DNA from: Eubacterium maltosivorans
GTDB lineage: Bacteria > Bacillota > Clostridia > Eubacteriales > Eubacteriaceae
Direction: 5' to 3'
Assembly: GCF_002441855.2 (NCBI RefSeq)
Contig: NZ_CP029487.1
Coordinates: 2,046,001 to 2,110,000 of the forward strand
DNA length: 64,000 nt
Position numbers and translations under genes: made by a program. Shown here one piece after another: positions 26,604 through 32,841 of this stretch. Each line of letters starts with the position of its first letter. Position 1 is the first letter of the stretch. The notes under the pieces are model-generated. The model searched no databases, was not told the origin of the DNA, and saw only the letters and a list, made by a program, of their open reading frames with translations.

Positions 26604-27368
26604 TTAGTTGGCTGATGGCCACGCGATAGTAGAGCTTGTAGTTGCTCTAATTGTTTCCGGAGTGTATGATCTATCACCTTTTGTTTTGTTTACCAAACCA
26701 TTAACCCAATCGTATTCCGGACCATAGTCGCCTTCTTTGATAATGGTTGGCAACGCAACATCATTCAGGCCAACATCAGCACCCATGTTGATGGAGTACT
26801 CAAAATGGATAACGCCATCGTTTGGAATGTTGGCAGCGGTTGTGTCAGCATTGTAATACTGATCGCCACCATACATGGTTTCATCATTTACTGAGAACAT
26901 CCAGCCGGAAACGCCAGAGTATTCAGAGCCTGCCAGGTAATTGTCGCTCGGGCTTGGGTAGATCATGGAAGCGTCAAAAATCGCATCGGTATAGCCATTG
27001 GCTGCCTTATAAGCTGCCTGGTCAAAAGCAGGAGTAGCGGTATCTCTGAATGCGGAAATATAGGTACCCCAGGTAGAGGCCGAGTACTGGATTGGTTTTG
27101 CGTCTGCCGGAGCCGCGTCATAGTTGCTGGCCACCTTTAAGATATCAATGATTTTAGCGTCTGAAGGAACATTGGTCACTTTCACTGGTCCAATTAATTT
27201 ATCATTTGAACCTCCAAACACTTTTCTATCCACCTGTACATAGACGGTCTTGGTTCCTGCGTCCGCGGTCTGTACCTGTGCTGCGAATGTCGGAGCTGCG
27301 AATCCTACCATCATTGCTGCTGAACCTAAAAGTGCTAAACCTCTTTTTGCTGATTTTGCGAATGCCAT
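26604..27368 (-). CDS. Secreted DUF4430 (transcobalamin C-domain-like) protein (254 aa)
   Basis: Signal peptide at about 1-30 (FAAPTFAA). The mature protein is essentially one DUF4430 domain: KTVYVQVDRKVFGG at its start, the central YSGVSGWMFSVNDETMYGGDQYYN, and the closing GVIHFEYSINMGADVGLND. There is no lipobox, membrane tail or sorting signal, so it should be secreted or held by partners. A good AAAGGAGA site and a hairpin-rich leader (27369-27681), plus a strong terminator behind it, suggest high-level production. DUF4430 (PF14478) includes the cobalamin-capping domain of transcobalamin. As the first secreted protein after a cobalamin riboswitch, a role as corrinoid-binding surface protein is the best inference. 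Confidence 0.85.
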   Translation of the reverse strand: MAFAKSAKRGLALLGSAAMMVGFAAPTFAAQVQTADAGTKTVYVQVDRKVFGGSNDKLIGPVKVTNVPSDAKIIDILKVASNYDAAPADAKPIQYSASTWGTYISAFRDTATPAFDQAAYKAANGYTDAIFDASMIYPSPSDNYLAGSEYSGVSGWMFSVNDETMYGGDQYYNADTTAANIPNDGVIHFEYSINMGADVGLNDVALPTIIKEGDYGPEYDWVNGLVNKTKGDRSYTPETIRATTSSTIAWPSAN

Positions 27369-27681
27369 AATTAAAATCTCCTTTAAAATTTATTTTTTCG
27401 TTTTTGAATCGGGCTTTCCTTAAAGGGATTGCCCAAGGGCCGTAAATGAGATATAATTATGAAGTCTATAGGAAATATCAGACTTCATGGGACCGTTTGG
27501 AAATTAGGCCTTCCAGCGGTCCTTTTTCCTGCCCTTTTAACGGCGGGCAGGTGCCTCCTTCACACTTTTACCTTCTTCGATAAAGCTCACTCCTTTCCCA
27601 TTCTCACAGCATCATATTTTTGAAATATTACCATTTATCTTTCTGCTGTGCTCCACTTTGGAGCAAGCATTGTAAACCTTG
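27369..27681 (-). promoter_or_regulatory. Hairpin-rich leader upstream of the small DUF4430 gene
   Basis: No gene is seen. In transcript order there is a GCTCCA/TGGAGC hairpin shortly after the CpXC stop, then a CCTGCCC/GGGCAGG stem. A compound GGACCG/CGGTCC stem with an inner TGGAA/TTCCA pairing comes next, followed by a TGAAGTCT/AGACTTCA stem. The ribosome site AAAGGAGA lies just before the start. I do not recognise a riboswitch class; stabilisation of an abundant mRNA is the simplest explanation, and a ligand-sensing role cannot be excluded. Confidence 0.4.
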
Positions 27682-28323
27682 CTACGCCAGCGCTTCTGCC
27701 CAGGCTTTATCAATCACGTACTCGCCCTCTTTTTCCTTAAAGCAGGGCACCAGCCTCGGCGAATTGGCCAGAGCTTTGTAGTCGGCAAAGGGGGTATCGA
27801 TAAAAATCTGCTTTCCAGCGTTGTTGATCGCCCCGAACACCACTTTTTTCTTCTGGAACTCAAAGCTGCCAAACAGCACCTTGTCAATGGCGATGGGCGA
27901 GTTTTCAGCCCTCAGCTTTGCGGATACGTCCTCGTATATCTTATGATCCAGATAGGCGATAATCTTATCATTCAGGTTGGACTCGAAGATATGAATCTTT
28001 TCCAGAAGGTCCATCACATCCTTCACAATTCGGATCCGGTAATTTGGAAACATCTCCAGAACCTCCTCCGCTGCCGCCGCTGTATCAACATCGCCCATAT
28101 CCAGGATCACCATGTATTCTTTTTCCATGTCCTGATACTTGAGCGAATAAGGTTCTGAAAAAGCCTCACCGCACTCTGGACAGGTGTGCCTGAACAGCTC
28201 TGTTTTAATGAGCTTTGCTTTCAGCTCCTCATCCAAACTGGCGTTTATGGTTTCATATCCTTTAATCTCAAAGGCTTCGCGGCATTTTGGACACTCGATG
28301 GTAATGGTTTTTGTTTTGGCCAT
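27682..28323 (-). CDS. CpXC-domain protein (213 aa)
   Basis: The N-terminal half carries two zinc-ribbon style pairs, CPKC (about residue 11) and CPEC (about residue 49), the hallmark of the CpXC family (PF14353). The C-terminal half is a mixed alpha/beta region with no family I can name. No signal peptide, so cytosolic. It is the first gene after the cobalamin riboswitch and terminator at 28364-28690, which makes it part of the corrinoid-responsive gene series. Function is unknown; a zinc-binding regulatory or metal-handling role is only a guess. Start ATG at 28323 with GAGGAGG upstream. Confidence 0.8.
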   Translation of the reverse strand: MAKTKTITIECPKCREAFEIKGYETINASLDEELKAKLIKTELFRHTCPECGEAFSEPYSLKYQDMEKEYMVILDMGDVDTAAAAEEVLEMFPNYRIRIVKDVMDLLEKIHIFESNLNDKIIAYLDHKIYEDVSAKLRAENSPIAIDKVLFGSFEFQKKKVVFGAINNAGKQIFIDTPFADYKALANSPRLVPCFKEKEGEYVIDKAWAEALA

Positions 28324-28363
28324 GATACGGCCTCCTCTCTGTTTCCTGTCAAAAATTTTGTAT

Positions 28364-28479
28364 ACAAAAAGGGGCTCCTATCATAGAAATCCAATTCAAA
28401 TAAACCATACGCCACCAAAACAATTGCTGTTTTGATCGGTACAATATTTTTGATTATGAATATCTGTGATAGAAGCCCC
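28364..28479 (-). terminator. Riboswitch-linked intrinsic terminator upstream of the CpXC gene
   Basis: In transcript sense, GGGGCTTCTATCA pairs over 13 bp with TGATAGGAGCCCC, followed by TTTTTGT. The long loop contains its own CAAAACA/TGTTTTG hairpin. It lies between the cobalamin-type aptamer and the first gene, the expected place for an expression platform that turns the series off. Confidence 0.8.
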
Positions 28480-28547
28480 AGAATAGCCGTAGAGCGTCTA
28501 TATTTTCGATGAACAACCCTAGTGACGAGGATTAATTGCATCAAGAC

Positions 28548-28690
28548 TGTAACAAACAGGTTTCCGACTCGTCTTTACCAGTGGTTTCCGGCAAGCATCA
28601 CGATAGCGGCTCTGTACTAGGATTCACACCTACTTCCCTCAGGTGTCTTAAGAAACTCTCAAAACACCCTAGCTGCATATAACCAAAATG
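28548..28690 (-). promoter_or_regulatory. Cobalamin riboswitch (divergent B12 element) upstream of the surface/ECF gene series
   Basis: Read on the minus strand the core runs GAGGGAAG, AGGTGTGAATCCTAGTACAG, GCCGCTATCGTGA, ACCACTGG, then GAGTCGGAAACCTG. These correspond in order to the cobalamin-riboswitch landmarks GGGAA, GGUGnnAAUCC, CCGCnACUGUGA and the B12 box AGUCnGGAnACCUG. It is followed by a strong terminator (28364-28479) and then the CpXC gene. Cobalamin riboswitches normally shut off B12 synthesis or uptake genes when adenosylcobalamin or related corrinoids are plentiful. The element differs in detail from the canonical copy at 30380-30492. Exact boundaries and subclass need covariance-model scoring. 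Confidence 0.75.
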
Positions 28691-28966
28691 ATTATCATGC
28701 GGCAATTCATTACAGTTGTTATTAAATTATGCAAACGAGTGGTTCTTTAAAGAATAGCTGCAATTGATACAATTTGTTGTCATCTCGTTTACAAGCCTTA
28801 TTCTAGCATTATAATTTATTTTTTGCAACCTCTATTTTTGATTTTTTTTAAATACAGTTGCTAAAAGTACCATTTTCCGGGCTGTTTCAGCGTTTTTTTA
28901 TTTTTAAAGCTATCCGCTGAAGGGTCCGATTCGCAATTAAGGAACTATTATTTTTTTACCCTCATC

Positions 28967-29119
28967 TTATAATATCTGGGGCGGCATATTCCGATAAGCA
29001 CCGAGAAAAACAAAGCCGTCTTTCATGCTGTTTTTTAACGTATCACTATCAACATCTCGGTTAAAGTAATAGGCCAGGGGGCCGAGGCCCACATGGGCGT
29101 TGGCGGCTATGTCTGTCAT
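28967..29119 (-). CDS. Small ORF coupled to the LRR gene (50 aa)
   Basis: The ATG at 29119 overlaps the TGA of the upstream BspA LRR gene (ATGA), a classic sign of translational coupling, and the frame stays open to a TAA at 28967. The peptide starts MTDIAANAHVGLGPLAYY and ends AYRNMPPQIL; it is soluble and has no signal peptide. I recognise no family. It could be a true small protein or the remaining start of a longer gene that has been lost, since the 270 bases downstream are AT-rich and non-coding before the riboswitch. Confidence 0.5.
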   Translation of the reverse strand: MTDIAANAHVGLGPLAYYFNRDVDSDTLKNSMKDGFVFLGAYRNMPPQIL

Positions 29120-29952
29120 TGAGAATCTGGCTGGATATAGTGGACCTTATAATCATACTGCCTGCAGTAGCGGTCTATTTTGGAGCCCTCGTAGCAATGC
29201 ACGGTCACATCGTTCCGGTTAAAGATCCACTCGCCCATTTCATCGGGATTGTGCCTTATCTCGACCTTCTTGAGATTGGGGCAGCCGTGAAACGCCCATT
29301 TTCCAATGGTCTTAACGTTTTTGGGAAGCTTTAAGGCTGTGAGCTTTTTGCATTTTAAAAAGCCGGATTCTTCAATGACTTCCAGGCTCTCGGGCAGCTC
29401 CAGCTGCTGAAAGCTGCAATTCACAAAGGCTTCTTTACCGATATATTTTAGATTTTGCGAAAACCGGATGGATTCCAGGCTTTTGCACATGTAAAAGGTT
29501 CTGAAGGGCAGTCTTTCGATGGTGTCTGGCAGCTCGATATGCGCCAGCTTATCACAGTTGTAAAAAGCATTCTCACCGATCCGGACAAGCCTGTCCGGCA
29601 GGGTGATGCTTTCCAGGCCGCGGCAGAATTTAAAGGTGCGGTCCTTGATGGACTGGACGCCCCCTGGTATTTCAAGCGACTGTATTCTGCGGCACTCCAT
29701 AAAGGCGGCCTCTCCCAAAAGCTTCAGGCTTGAGGGCAGACTGACGGCGGAAAGCATGGTGCATCCCTCGAAGGCATGGCCGCATATCTCCTTCACGGAT
29801 TCTCCGATTCTGACCTCCTTCAGCTTTGTCAAATTTTTAAACGCATTTACGCCAATCCGTTCAAAGCCTTCCGGAACATTGACACGTTTGATATTTGTCT
29901 TTGGCAGGTCTTTTTTTGAAAAAGCCTCGATACGTTTTGCGCACTCACTCAT
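29116..29952 (-). CDS. BspA-type leucine-rich-repeat protein (278 aa)
   Basis: Nine to ten 23-residue LRR_5 units (for example IGENAFYNCDKLAHIELP) span about residues 20-235, followed by a C-terminal segment that matches the LRR protein at 2039-2920 (KWAFHGCPNLKKVEIRHNPDEMGEWIFNR). No signal peptide or membrane helix is visible. Start ATG at 29952 with GGAGGAAA. It lies upstream of the cobalamin riboswitch and is therefore not under its control, yet has close relatives inside the riboswitch-controlled series. Function unknown; ligand or partner binding by the repeat surface is typical of the fold. Confidence 0.85.
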   Translation of the reverse strand: MSECAKRIEAFSKKDLPKTNIKRVNVPEGFERIGVNAFKNLTKLKEVRIGESVKEICGHAFEGCTMLSAVSLPSSLKLLGEAAFMECRRIQSLEIPGGVQSIKDRTFKFCRGLESITLPDRLVRIGENAFYNCDKLAHIELPDTIERLPFRTFYMCKSLESIRFSQNLKYIGKEAFVNCSFQQLELPESLEVIEESGFLKCKKLTALKLPKNVKTIGKWAFHGCPNLKKVEIRHNPDEMGEWIFNRNDVTVHCYEGSKIDRYCRQYDYKVHYIQPDSQ

Positions 29953-30327
29953 CTGTTTCCTCCAAAATTTCTTCTTCTGACTGGACTTTCAGCTACATTG
30001 CTCTTATCCTTGCGGCAGAAACCTCTCATAAGTTAAAGTAATAAAACTTCTAAAATGTTTCTTTTCTTTCTATATAATCGTTTTATTCTTTAAATGGCTA
30101 TTTTGTTTCTTATATTTATTTTAACGCATTAATTATATATAAAAAGTTTCGAAAGTCAATTTCAGAACCTATTGTAGTTTATTTTTACGATTTTGTCAAA
30201 TAAATAAAAAGCATTTAAGATTATCCATATTTTTTTCTTATACTCTTAACTTAAACGCTCAAAATACATATAGGGGGTATGTGTATAATTATTTCTGCTC
30301 TTTTTTAAAAAAATTCAACTTTTCTTA
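29953..30327. other. AT-rich divergent intergenic region
   Basis: About 375 AT-rich bases separate the minus-strand LRR gene from the plus-strand cbiM promoter. No gene or recognisable RNA element is seen. It should contain the LRR gene promoter. Confidence 0.5.
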
Positions 30328-30355
30328 TTGACATTATGGAACAAGGTGTTATAAT
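30328..30355 (+). promoter_or_regulatory. Sigma-A type promoter of the cbiMN operon
   Basis: TTGACA at 30328-30333 and TATAAT at 30350-30355, separated by 16 bases, both perfect consensus. Transcription should start near 30362, about 20 bases before the riboswitch aptamer. Confidence 0.85.
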
Positions 30356-30379
30356 TAAAAGCGTAGCCGGCACACCGGC

Positions 30380-30492
30380 GCACTTTAATGGTTTCCATCA
30401 CAAACGATGGTTAAAGCATAATTGGGTGTAAATCCCAAACGGTCCCGCCACTGTGAGACGCAAGTCGAGTCAGGATGCTGATCATTAAAACT
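30380..30492 (+). promoter_or_regulatory. Cobalamin riboswitch upstream of cbiM
   Basis: Canonical elements are present: the closing stem TTTAATG/CATTAAA (30384-30390 and 30483-30489), ATTGGGTGTAAATCCCAA, GGTCCCGCCACTGTGAGACG and the B12 box GAGTCAGGATGCTG. Together with the terminator at 30574-30604 it should reduce cobalt uptake when cobalamin is abundant. Confidence 0.95.
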
Positions 30493-30573
30493 GCAATACA
30501 TTTGGTTACGAGGAGATAACTGAGTGTCAGGACGAAATTATAAGGTTTCAGGATTCGTTATTTCGTACTTTCA

Positions 30574-30604
30574 CCGCTTATCCGTCTGGTAAGCGGTTTT
30601 TTTT
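30574..30604 (+). terminator. Intrinsic terminator of the cbiM riboswitch
   Basis: CCGCTTA and TAAGCGG form a 7-bp stem followed by eight T residues, placed between the aptamer and the cbiM ribosome site. Confidence 0.9.
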
Positions 30605-30666
30605 CGCTCTGCTGCCCTGTTGATTGAATCGTAGCCCGGTAAAATTCATTTTTAGAGGAGGTAAAA

Positions 30667-31419
30667 ATGACAAAGAATCAAAGAAGGTTTGTCATACTGC
30701 TGGGCGCGTGGGCGCTTGTATTCGGGATTGTACCCGCCGCAAACGCAATGCACATTATGGAGGGCTACCTTCCTGTGGGGTACTGCATTGCATGGGGTGT
30801 TATCTGTATCCCCTTTTTAGCTGCTGGCTTTTTCTCTATCAAGAAAACTTTAACCGGCAACAGAAGATCCATTACGCTTCTGGCCATGGCAGGCGCTTTC
30901 ATTTTCGTTATTTCATCACTGAAGATCCCTTCTGTAACAGGCAGTTGCTCCCACATGACGGGTACAGGTCTTGGGGCCATCCTATTTGGACCAAGCGCTG
31001 TCAGTATTCTTGGCATCATTGTCTTGTTATTCCAGGCTATTTTGTTAGCGCACGGCGGCTTAACCACCCTTGGCGCAAACACCTTTTCAATGGCCATTGC
31101 CGGTCCCTTTGTGTCTTTCGGCATCTACAAGCTCTGCCAGAAGCTGAAGGTTAACCGCAAGATTGGCGTTTTTCTCGCCGCTGCGCTTGGGGATTTGTTC
31201 ACCTACTGTATTACCAGTATTCAGCTGGCGATGGCTTACCCATCCGAACAGGGCGGTGTGGCCGCATCGGCTGTAAAATTCCTGGGCGTCTTTGCCCCGA
31301 CTCAGCTGCCCCTGGCCATTATTGAAGGGATTTTAACGGTTATTATCGTTATCGCTTTAGAAACTTACGCAAGCCCGGAACTCAAATCCATCGGCTTTTT
31401 AGCATCGGAGGAAGTGTAA
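30667..31419 (+). CDS. cbiM: Cobalt ECF transporter substrate-binding component CbiM (250 aa)
   Basis: Integral membrane S component for cobalt ions. An N-terminal signal-like helix (residues 1-27) precedes the diagnostic MHIMEGYLP, whose His residues help bind Co2+ with the free N-terminus after processing. Further landmarks are [30 protein letters not shown] and the long C-terminal helices. Length is typical. AGAGGAGG precedes the ATG. It follows a cobalamin riboswitch and is one base from cbiN. The usual cbiQ and cbiO partners are not adjacent. Confidence 0.97.
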   Translation: MTKNQRRFVILLGAWALVFGIVPAANAMHIMEGYLPVGYCIAWGVICIPFLAAGFFSIKKTLTGNRRSITLLAMAGAFIFVISSLKIPSVTGSCSHMTGTGLGAILFGPSAVSILGIIVLLFQAILLAHGGLTTLGANTFSMAIAGPFVSFGIYKLCQKLKVNRKIGVFLAAALGDLFTYCITSIQLAMAYPSEQGGVAASAVKFLGVFAPTQLPLAIIEGILTVIIVIALETYASPELKSIGFLASEEV

Positions 31420-31420
31420 A

Positions 31421-31741
31421 ATGAGTAAAAACAAAAAATTAGTGATCGTTCTCCTGGTGATTGTCGCTTTACTGGTTGTCGTACCGCTATTCGCCCTTCA
31501 GGGCGCTGAATTCGGCGGCTCTGACGATGCAGGCAGCACAATGATTGAGGAAATTCAGGGCGGCGAATATGAGCCCTGGTTTACGCCTGTGCTTGAAACG
31601 ATGATTAACGGTGAGCTTCCTGGGGAAGTGGAATCTTTGATCTTCTGTCTCCAGACGGGTATCGGCGTCGGTATACTGGCTTTCTTTATGGGCCGTTTGG
31701 TTGAACGAAAAAAACTCGGCAAGGAAGAGGCCGAGCTGTAG
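31421..31741 (+). CDS. cbiN: Cobalt transport protein CbiN (106 aa)
   Basis: Small auxiliary subunit of the Cbi cobalt transporter: an N-terminal membrane helix (about 6-27), an extracellular loop with EFGGSDDAGSTMIEE and YEPWFTP, and a second membrane helix (about 75-95). It interacts with CbiM and promotes metal loading. It starts one base after the cbiM stop. No cbiQ or cbiO follows; instead a terminator (31744-31778) ends the operon. Confidence 0.95.
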   Translation: MSKNKKLVIVLLVIVALLVVVPLFALQGAEFGGSDDAGSTMIEEIQGGEYEPWFTPVLETMINGELPGEVESLIFCLQTGIGVGILAFFMGRLVERKKLGKEEAEL

Positions 31742-31743
31742 AT

Positions 31744-31778
31744 ACAAAAGCACGCTTACAAGGCGTGTTTTTGTTTTT
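31744..31778 (+). terminator. Terminator after cbiN
   Basis: ACAAAAGCACGC pairs with GCGTGTTTTTGT around a short loop, with further T residues after it. Confidence 0.8.
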
Positions 31779-31804
31779 CACTATATTATAAATAAGAAGG
31801 TTTT

Positions 31805-31897
31805 TTATATCTGCTTTGCCTTTTCTGCTGCTGTCTGTACTACTGCACCCACCACCGCACCTGCTGTCGGGAATTTTTCCCTGTAAAATCCTCTCAC
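31805..31897 (-). CDS. Mini-ORF 2 behind thiT (30 aa)
   Basis: A GTG start at 31897 overlaps the TGA of mini-ORF 1 (GTGA), with AAAGGA about eight bases upstream. The peptide begins MRGFYREKFPTAG and continues with a run of Ala/Val and a QTAAEKAKQI end. This could be a small amphipathic or peripheral membrane peptide. No family is recognised. It might instead be the frameshifted second half of one small protein begun by mini-ORF 1. Confidence 0.35.
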   Translation of the reverse strand: MRGFYREKFPTAGAVVGAVVQTAAEKAKQI

Positions 31898-31959
31898 ACT
31901 CCGCGTCCTTTAAACATGATCCCAATGATAACAAACCAGACTGATCTTATCCAAAGCAT
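31894..31959 (-). CDS. Mini-ORF 1 behind thiT: 21-residue hydrophobic peptide
   Basis: The ATG shares one base with the thiT stop (TAATG), so ribosomes ending thiT could restart here. The peptide MLWIRSVWFVIIGIMFKG plus RGV is a single short hydrophobic stretch with Trp at one end and basic residues at the other, like small membrane peptides. No family is recognised and the short length makes chance possible. Confidence 0.35.
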   Translation of the reverse strand: MLWIRSVWFVIIGIMFKGRGV

Positions 31960-32633
31960 TAAATTTCCGCAATCTGGCGCACACGGGCCAGTCCCTTCGA
32001 TACCGATGGAACAGCCAGCAGAATCATTGTCAGCGCGCCTTCCGAAAAAATATAGACCGCGTTGTACACCATCGAGTAGGGCAGCGCGCCCCATCCTTCC
32101 CAGGCCATGGAACCGAAAAACAGCCAGCCGGAAAGCACCGCAAACACATAGCGGCCACAGATGCCGGCCAGGTATCCCTTTATGAGCCCATGCTTTGACT
32201 GGGTGAAAAAGCCCGACAGGCCCAACGCGCCAAAGGCAAGTATATAGTCAACCAGCACCTGAAGGGGATACAAAATATAAGGGTCTATCACCATTTGCAG
32301 AATGCCATAGGCGATTGCCGCCAAAATCCCAGTCTTTGGGCCATACCAATAGCCTGTCAAAGTAATAAAAAGCATACTGAACAGTGTCACAGAGCCGCCA
32401 GTAGGCAAATGGAAAATCTTAATATTCGATGTCACTACCGCCAGCGCAATGGCCGCAGCGCAAAAGGTCAGATGCCTTGTGCTGATCTGGCGGTGTTCAT
32501 TTTTCCCGGCAACAAGCGATGCGATTACCAGCACAACGGCCATCAATGCGATAAGCGCCGCGTATCCTGCGGCTGTCGGCATATAGCTTACGCCGCCTTC
32601 AGACGTTACAGGCTTTATAAAAAATTCCAGCAC
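31959..32633 (-). CDS. thiT: Thiamine ECF transporter S component ThiT (224 aa)
   Basis: Membrane protein of the ThiT family, which captures thiamine for an ECF module. Seen are KIFHLPTGGSVTLFSM, YGPKTGILAAIAYGILQ, YPLQVLVDYILAF and GRYVFAVLSGWLFF, which contain the helices that line the thiamine site. The N-terminus is longer than average by one hydrophobic segment. The start is a GTG at 32633 with GGAGGT eight bases before it. The leader is short (about 45 bases from the promoter at 32683-32712), leaving no room for a TPP riboswitch, so control must be by another route. Confidence 0.92.
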   Translation of the reverse strand: MLEFFIKPVTSEGGVSYMPTAAGYAALIALMAVVLVIASLVAGKNEHRQISTRHLTFCAAAIALAVVTSNIKIFHLPTGGSVTLFSMLFITLTGYWYGPKTGILAAIAYGILQMVIDPYILYPLQVLVDYILAFGALGLSGFFTQSKHGLIKGYLAGICGRYVFAVLSGWLFFGSMAWEGWGALPYSMVYNAVYIFSEGALTMILLAVPSVSKGLARVRQIAEI

Positions 32634-32682
32634 GGTTTTTTACCTCCAAATTTTCAGTCGTCCGAACTTCAGACATAATTTT

Positions 32683-32712
32683 ATTATACGTTTTGCCTGG
32701 TAACCCTGTCAA
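32683..32712 (-). promoter_or_regulatory. Promoter of thiT
   Basis: On the minus strand TTGACA (32707-32712) and TATAAT (32683-32688) are separated by 18 bases, ahead of the thiT start. Confidence 0.7.
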
Positions 32713-32777
32713 CCTGCCTTCGTCCACAAAATGAATCTTAAAGTTCACAGAAGGGCTTAATATTCACAAATTAAAGA

Positions 32778-32806
32778 TTTACCTTTGCCTAAAAAAATGA
32801 TAAAAT
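32778..32806 (+). promoter_or_regulatory. Possible promoter of the L,D-transpeptidase gene
   Basis: TTTACC and TAAAAT with a 17-base spacer lie about 36 bases before the start codon in an AT-rich stretch. Confidence 0.4.
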
Positions 32807-32841
32807 CAATTATATACTGCAAATAAAGAGGATTTAATCTT

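Noticed and set aside
32634-32712. TPP riboswitch expected upstream of thiT
   Set aside because: The leader from a good promoter to the start is only about 45 bases and lacks the CUGAGA and THI box sequences.
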